27,041 nucleotides of DNA from an uncultured Parabacteroides sp. (lineage in GTDB: Bacteria; Bacteroidota; Bacteroidia; Bacteroidales; Tannerellaceae): the NCBI GenBank assembly GCA_900552465.1, contig URZO01000060.1, positions 1 to 27,041 of the forward strand. Reading direction: 5' to 3'. The notes beneath the pieces were generated by a model. The model ran no database searches. It was not told the origin of the DNA and was given only the letters and a program-made list of their open reading frames with translations. This document shows, in pieces, positions 23,773-27,041 of this stretch (its first letter is position 1; each line of letters begins with the position of its first letter). A program made the position numbers and the translations under genes.

Positions 23773-26619
23773 ATGAAAAAGTTATTGTCGCTGCCTCCTA
23801 ATCTGGTAGGTAGTTTCCATGAGATAACAAAAGCAGATCCTTCCGACTGGTTTTGTACATCCGATCCTGTCGGCGCACGGTTAGGATCGGGCGGAGGTAC
23901 GACCTGGCTGCTGCAAGCCTGCTTTGCAGGGGAAGATGCCGGTGCCACTGCCCCCGTGCAGGAATGGCTGGCAAAGGAAAAACGTATATTGTTGCATGCC
24001 GGAGGGCAGAGCCGCCGTCTGCCGGGATATGCGCCGTCGGGCAAGATACTGACGCCTGTCCCCGTATTTCGTTGGGCAAGAGGACAGAAGCTGTCGCAAA
24101 CGCTCCTTTCCCTCCAACTCCCGCTGTATGAGGAGATCATGCGGAAGGCTCCGGAGTCGCTGCATACGCTGATTGCCAGTGGTGACGTCTATCTGCGCAA
24201 CAGCGAGCCGTTGCAGGAGATACCCGAAGCGGATGTCGTTTGTTATGGCCTGTGGGTCGATCCGGTGCTGGCCACCCGTCACGGCGTATTCGTGTCGGAT
24301 CGCAAGGCCCCCGACCAGCTCGATTTTATGCTTCAGAAGCCCTCTCTCGACGAACTGGGGCGTCTGGCCGGCACACACCTCTTCCTGATGGACATCGGTG
24401 TGTGGCTGCTCAGCGACCGGGCGGTGGAACTGCTGATGAAACGTTCTTACACTCCGGGCGGGAAGCAGATGAAGGAATACGACCTGTACTCCGAGTTCGG
24501 GCTTGCCCTCGGCGCGCATCCGTGTATAGAGGACGAGGAGCTGAATGCGCTTTCCGTCGCCATCCTGCCGCTACCGGGCGGAGAATTTTACCATTATGGC
24601 ACGAGCCGCGAACTGATCTCGTCTACGCTGGCAGTACAGAATCTCGTGCGCGATCAGCGAGCCATCATGCAGCGTAAGGTGAAACCCCATCCCGCTATGT
24701 TCGTCCAGAATGCCGAAGTACGCCGGACACTTACGGCTGATAACTCCGAGCTATGGATCGAGAACAGCTTCATCGGCAAAGACTGGACGCTTTCCGACCG
24801 GCATGTCATCACCGGTGTTCCGGAAAACGACTGGGCGCTCCGGGTTCCCTCCGGCGTTTGCATCGACGTGGTTCCTGTGGAAGATGAAGGCTGGGCGGCG
24901 CGTCCGTACGGTTTCAACGATCCTTTCAAGGGAGATACGGCCAGTGGGGAGACACTCTTTATGGGACGTTCTGCCAGAGAATGGGCCTTGGAGCGAAAAG
25001 TCAGCTTACCGGTGTGTGGCGATATACAGAATGCGCCGCTGTTTCCCGTCTGCCATAACGTGGACGACCTGGGCACGGTGATGCGCTGGATGGTGTCGGA
25101 ACCGGAGTTGGAAGGAGGGCGAAAGATTTGGGAAACGGCCGTCAGAATGTCGGCCAACCAGTTGTCGGACGGGGCTAACCTCCTTCGTCTTTTTGCCCAG
25201 CGCGAAGCATTCAGGCAAAAGAACTGGCCCATGCTTGCGGCCAATCACGATAAAAGCATTTTCTATCAGCTGGATTTGGCCGATGCTGCTTCCGAGTTTG
25301 TTGCCGGAGGCCTTGCGTTGCCCGAAGCATTGCCAGAAGATGCCCCGTTGATGAAACGCATACACGACCACATGTTCCGTGCCCGTGTCATGCAGCTTTC
25401 GGGTGACAAGCGTAGCGAAGAGCAGCAGCAGATGGCCTTTTCATTGCTGCGCGAGGGACTGACCGGCACGATAGCCGACGAGAAGCAGTCGCCACGCCTT
25501 AACGTCTACCGCGACCAGATTGTCTGGGGACGTAGCCCTGTGCGCATCGACCTTGCGGGAGGGTGGACGGATACGCCGCCTTACTGCATGTATGCCGGCG
25601 GAAACGTGGTCAACGTCGCGATCGAGCTGAACGGGCAGCCTCCCTTGCAGGTTTACGTGAAGCCGGCCAGCGAACCCCATATCATCCTCCGTTCCATTGA
25701 TATGGGCGCGAGGGAGTGCATTTCCACCTGGGACGAACTGCGTGAATTCAAGAAAGTAGGTTCGCCCTTCTCCATCCCGAAGGCTGCGTTGGCGCTGGCC
25801 GGCTTTATTCCCGAATTTTCCGCCGGACGTTTCCATTCCCTGGAAGATCAGTTGAAGGCATTCGGTTGCGGTCTGGAAGTGACATTGCTTGCCGCTATCC
25901 CCGCAGGTTCCGGGTTGGGCACAAGCTCGATCCTGGCGGCTACGGTGCTGGGCGCGCTGTCGGACTTTTGTGGTTTGGCATGGGACAAGAACGAGATCGG
26001 CAACCGTACGCTGATCCTTGAGCAGTTACTCACGACCGGTGGTGGCTGGCAAGACCAGTACGGTGGCGTCTTGCACGGCTTGAAGCTGTTGCAGACAGGC
26101 GAAGGTTTCCGCCAGAATCCCTCGGTGCGCTGGCTGCCTGAGTATCTCTTTACCGAACCGGAATACCGGGCTTGCCACCTGCTGTATTACACGGGAATCA
26201 CGCGGACGGCGAAGGATATCCTGGCCGAGATTGTGCGCGGGATGTTTCTCAACAGCGGCACACATCTCGGACTGCTGTCCGGAATGAAAGCGCATGCCCT
26301 CGATATGTACGAAGCGATCCTGCGGGGTGACTTTGCAGCATACGGAAAGCTGGTAGGCAAGTCATGGGAACAGAATAAGGCGCTCGATGCCGGAACCAAT
26401 CCTCCGGCGGTGGAACACCTGATATCGCGTATACAGGATTATACGTTAGGCTGCAAACTCCCCGGCGCAGGTGGCGGAGGTTACCTCTATATCGTAGCCA
26501 AAGACCCCGAAGCCGCCTTGCAGATACGCCGCGTGCTGACTGCCGGACCGCAGAACGGAAATGCCCGCTTCGTCGAAATGAGTCTTTCGGATAAAGGGTT
26601 GCAGGTGAGCCGGTCGTAG
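23773..26619 (+). CDS. fkp: Bifunctional L-fucokinase / GDP-L-fucose pyrophosphorylase
   Basis: This 948-residue cytoplasmic enzyme converts L-fucose with ATP to fucose-1-phosphate and then with GTP to GDP-L-fucose, the salvage route that supplies fucosylation of capsule and glycoproteins in Bacteroides. The N-terminal half is the guanylyltransferase: GARLGSGGGTTWLLQ and HAGGQSRRLPGYAPSGK (about residues 75-91) bind the nucleotide, followed by a left-handed beta-helix-like region. The C-terminal half is a GHMP kinase: WGRSPVRIDLAGGWTDTPP (585-603), the phosphate loop IPAGSGLGTSS (709-719), and the C-terminal glycine motif LPGAGGGGYLY (about 896-906). Length matches known Fkp proteins. The start at 23773 follows a -7 box. 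A terminator lies just downstream. The neighbour is a divergent DNA invertase. Confidence 0.96.
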   Translation: MKKLLSLPPNLVGSFHEITKADPSDWFCTSDPVGARLGSGGGTTWLLQACFAGEDAGATAPVQEWLAKEKRILLHAGGQSRRLPGYAPSGKILTPVPVFRWARGQKLSQTLLSLQLPLYEEIMRKAPESLHTLIASGDVYLRNSEPLQEIPEADVVCYGLWVDPVLATRHGVFVSDRKAPDQLDFMLQKPSLDELGRLAGTHLFLMDIGVWLLSDRAVELLMKRSYTPGGKQMKEYDLYSEFGLALGAHPCIEDEELNALSVAILPLPGGEFYHYGTSRELISSTLAVQNLVRDQRAIMQRKVKPHPAMFVQNAEVRRTLTADNSELWIENSFIGKDWTLSDRHVITGVPENDWALRVPSGVCIDVVPVEDEGWAARPYGFNDPFKGDTASGETLFMGRSAREWALERKVSLPVCGDIQNAPLFPVCHNVDDLGTVMRWMVSEPELEGGRKIWETAVRMSANQLSDGANLLRLFAQREAFRQKNWPMLAANHDKSIFYQLDLADAASEFVAGGLALPEALPEDAPLMKRIHDHMFRARVMQLSGDKRSEEQQQMAFSLLREGLTGTIADEKQSPRLNVYRDQIVWGRSPVRIDLAGGWTDTPPYCMYAGGNVVNVAIELNGQPPLQVYVKPASEPHIILRSIDMGARECISTWDELREFKKVGSPFSIPKAALALAGFIPEFSAGRFHSLEDQLKAFGCGLEVTLLAAIPAGSGLGTSSILAATVLGALSDFCGLAWDKNEIGNRTLILEQLLTTGGGWQDQYGGVLHGLKLLQTGEGFRQNPSVRWLPEYLFTEPEYRACHLLYYTGITRTAKDILAEIVRGMFLNSGTHLGLLSGMKAHALDMYEAILRGDFAAYGKLVGKSWEQNKALDAGTNPPAVEHLISRIQDYTLGCKLPGAGGGGYLYIVAKDPEAALQIRRVLTAGPQNGNARFVEMSLSDKGLQVSRS

Positions 26620-26793
26620 GACGGAAACAGAAGGGGGGACTTCATGGCCTCCCTTTCCTGTTTATTTCAAATATGCCAAAAGGTGAGCCTTTGCAAACCG
26701 GGAAATAGACAATAACCCCCTTCTTGGGTGTTTTTCTATTTCGTCTGAAATGTTGATCTGTTTTGGATTGATTCTTTTGGCGCTTTTCCCTTT
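26620..26793. other. Intergenic part between fkp and the possible partial gene
   Basis: Apart from the fkp terminator (26625-26667), it holds a small ACCC/GGGT hairpin followed by five T residues around 26715-26735 that could act as a second weak plus-strand terminator. No coding character was seen. Confidence 0.4.
26625..26667 (+). terminator. Imperfect hairpin terminator after fkp
   Basis: AAACAG-AA-GGGGGG (26625-26638) pairs imperfectly with CCTCCCTTTCCTGTTT (from 26648), followed by TTTATTT. It lies just after the fkp stop. Bulges make the stem irregular, but position and tail are right. Confidence 0.55.
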
Positions 26794-27041
26794 TTACGGT
26801 TGACATCGGATGGGACGAGGTGCCGGGGGCGTCTCCAAAAGCGGACAATTTGATTGCTTATAACCGGATGCAGCGACAAAGTGATAAACCTTAACTTCCG
26901 GAGAATCGAATATTTCCAGACAAGGACGGGCCGTGCCCCAAATATCCAAAGAAAGTTTTAGGGCCTTGTTGCCATGACGACCGTCATAATCGCGATGATG
27001 ACCGTCTTCATTTAAATGGCGACCGTCTTCGTATGGGTACG
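26794..27041 (-). CDS. Possible C-terminal part of a minus-strand gene with a heptapeptide repeat (5' end outside window)
   Basis: On the minus strand a frame is open from the window edge to a TAA at 26796-26794, giving 81 residues with no start in view. It begins with three heptads, EDGRHLN, EDGHHRD and YDGRHGN, and continues ALKLSLDIWGTARPCLEIF and then VKVYHFVAASGYKQ before a Pro-rich end. No family is recognised. The repeated 21-bp unit in phase with codons and the absence of stops across 81 codons favour coding. The odd C-terminus (PPAPRPIRCQP) and the short visible length argue for caution. It would be convergent with fkp. Confidence 0.3.
   Translation of the reverse strand, partial: YPYEDGRHLNEDGHHRDYDGRHGNKALKLSLDIWGTARPCLEIFDSPEVKVYHFVAASGYKQSNCPLLETPPAPRPIRCQP
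26974..27036. repeat. Three tandem copies of a degenerate 21-bp repeat
   Basis: Units start at 26974, 26995 and 27016, each with the core ATGrygACCGTCwt. Identity is highest over the first 13 bases and falls off after them. The period of 21 equals seven codons and matches the heptapeptide repeat in the minus-strand frame. The array may continue beyond the window. Confidence 0.7.

Noticed and set aside
26642..26848. Minus-strand ORF of 68 codons after fkp
   Set aside because: It is Lys/Arg-rich, low in complexity and spans the fkp terminator. A different minus-strand frame (26794-27041) has better coding character.
26976..27041. Plus-strand reading of the 21-bp repeat (DDRHNRD-like heptads)
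   Set aside because: The frame is open only from 26895, has no upstream start codon, and upstream residues look random. The minus-strand reading is longer.
1..27041. CRISPR arrays, insertion sequences, rRNA or tRNA genes
   Set aside because: No regularly spaced long repeats, no transposase motifs other than the small serine recombinase, and no RNA gene signatures were seen.

Overview
The window looks like chromosome of a gut Bacteroidales bacterium, most likely Parabacteroides or a close Bacteroides relative. This rests on the SusC/SusD pair with an ECF sigma/FecR switch, a bifunctional fucokinase/GDP-fucose pyrophosphorylase (Fkp) of the type known from Bacteroides, a DUF4494 protein, and repeated Bacteroidetes-type promoter boxes (TAnnTTTG) in place of strong Shine-Dalgarno sites. 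No rRNA, tRNA, CRISPR array or insertion sequence was recognised. The genus call is inference from gene content.

Left part (1-2550): the 3' end of a six-bladed beta-propeller protein, an NlpC/P60 lipoprotein and serS, closed by a strong terminator. Centre-left (2560-9305): a polysaccharide utilisation locus with its own trans-envelope switch, in the order ECF sigma factor, FecR-type anti-sigma factor, SusC with an N-terminal STN signalling domain, SusD lipoprotein. A two-copy 26-bp hairpin repeat follows, and its second copy resembles a terminator. Next come a secreted CE4-type deacetylase and a 2106-residue secreted protein (10213-16533). That protein appears to carry three separate glycoside hydrolase modules: a clan GH-A barrel, an (alpha/alpha)6 barrel and a GH2 barrel, plus a discoidin-like domain. 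It is the most striking object in the window. The proposed flow is: the SusCD pair imports an oligosaccharide, binding is signalled through STN and FecR to the sigma factor, and the deacetylase and multi-enzyme process the glycan. The glycan is not identifiable from sequence alone.

Centre-right (16526-22564) is all on the minus strand. A MarR regulator probably drives a four-module sulfur-transfer flavoprotein (CoA-disulfide reductase, rhodanese, TusA, DsrE) whose stop codon overlaps the stop of the giant hydrolase. Then follow a dihydroorotate-dehydrogenase-like protein, a DUF4494-yggS pair with a 4-bp overlap, and ndk.

Right part (22565-27041): an AT-rich stretch with a Hin/Mpi-type serine DNA invertase, then fkp divergently transcribed, whose product makes GDP-L-fucose for surface glycans. 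The window ends in a possible minus-strand partial gene with an in-frame heptapeptide repeat.
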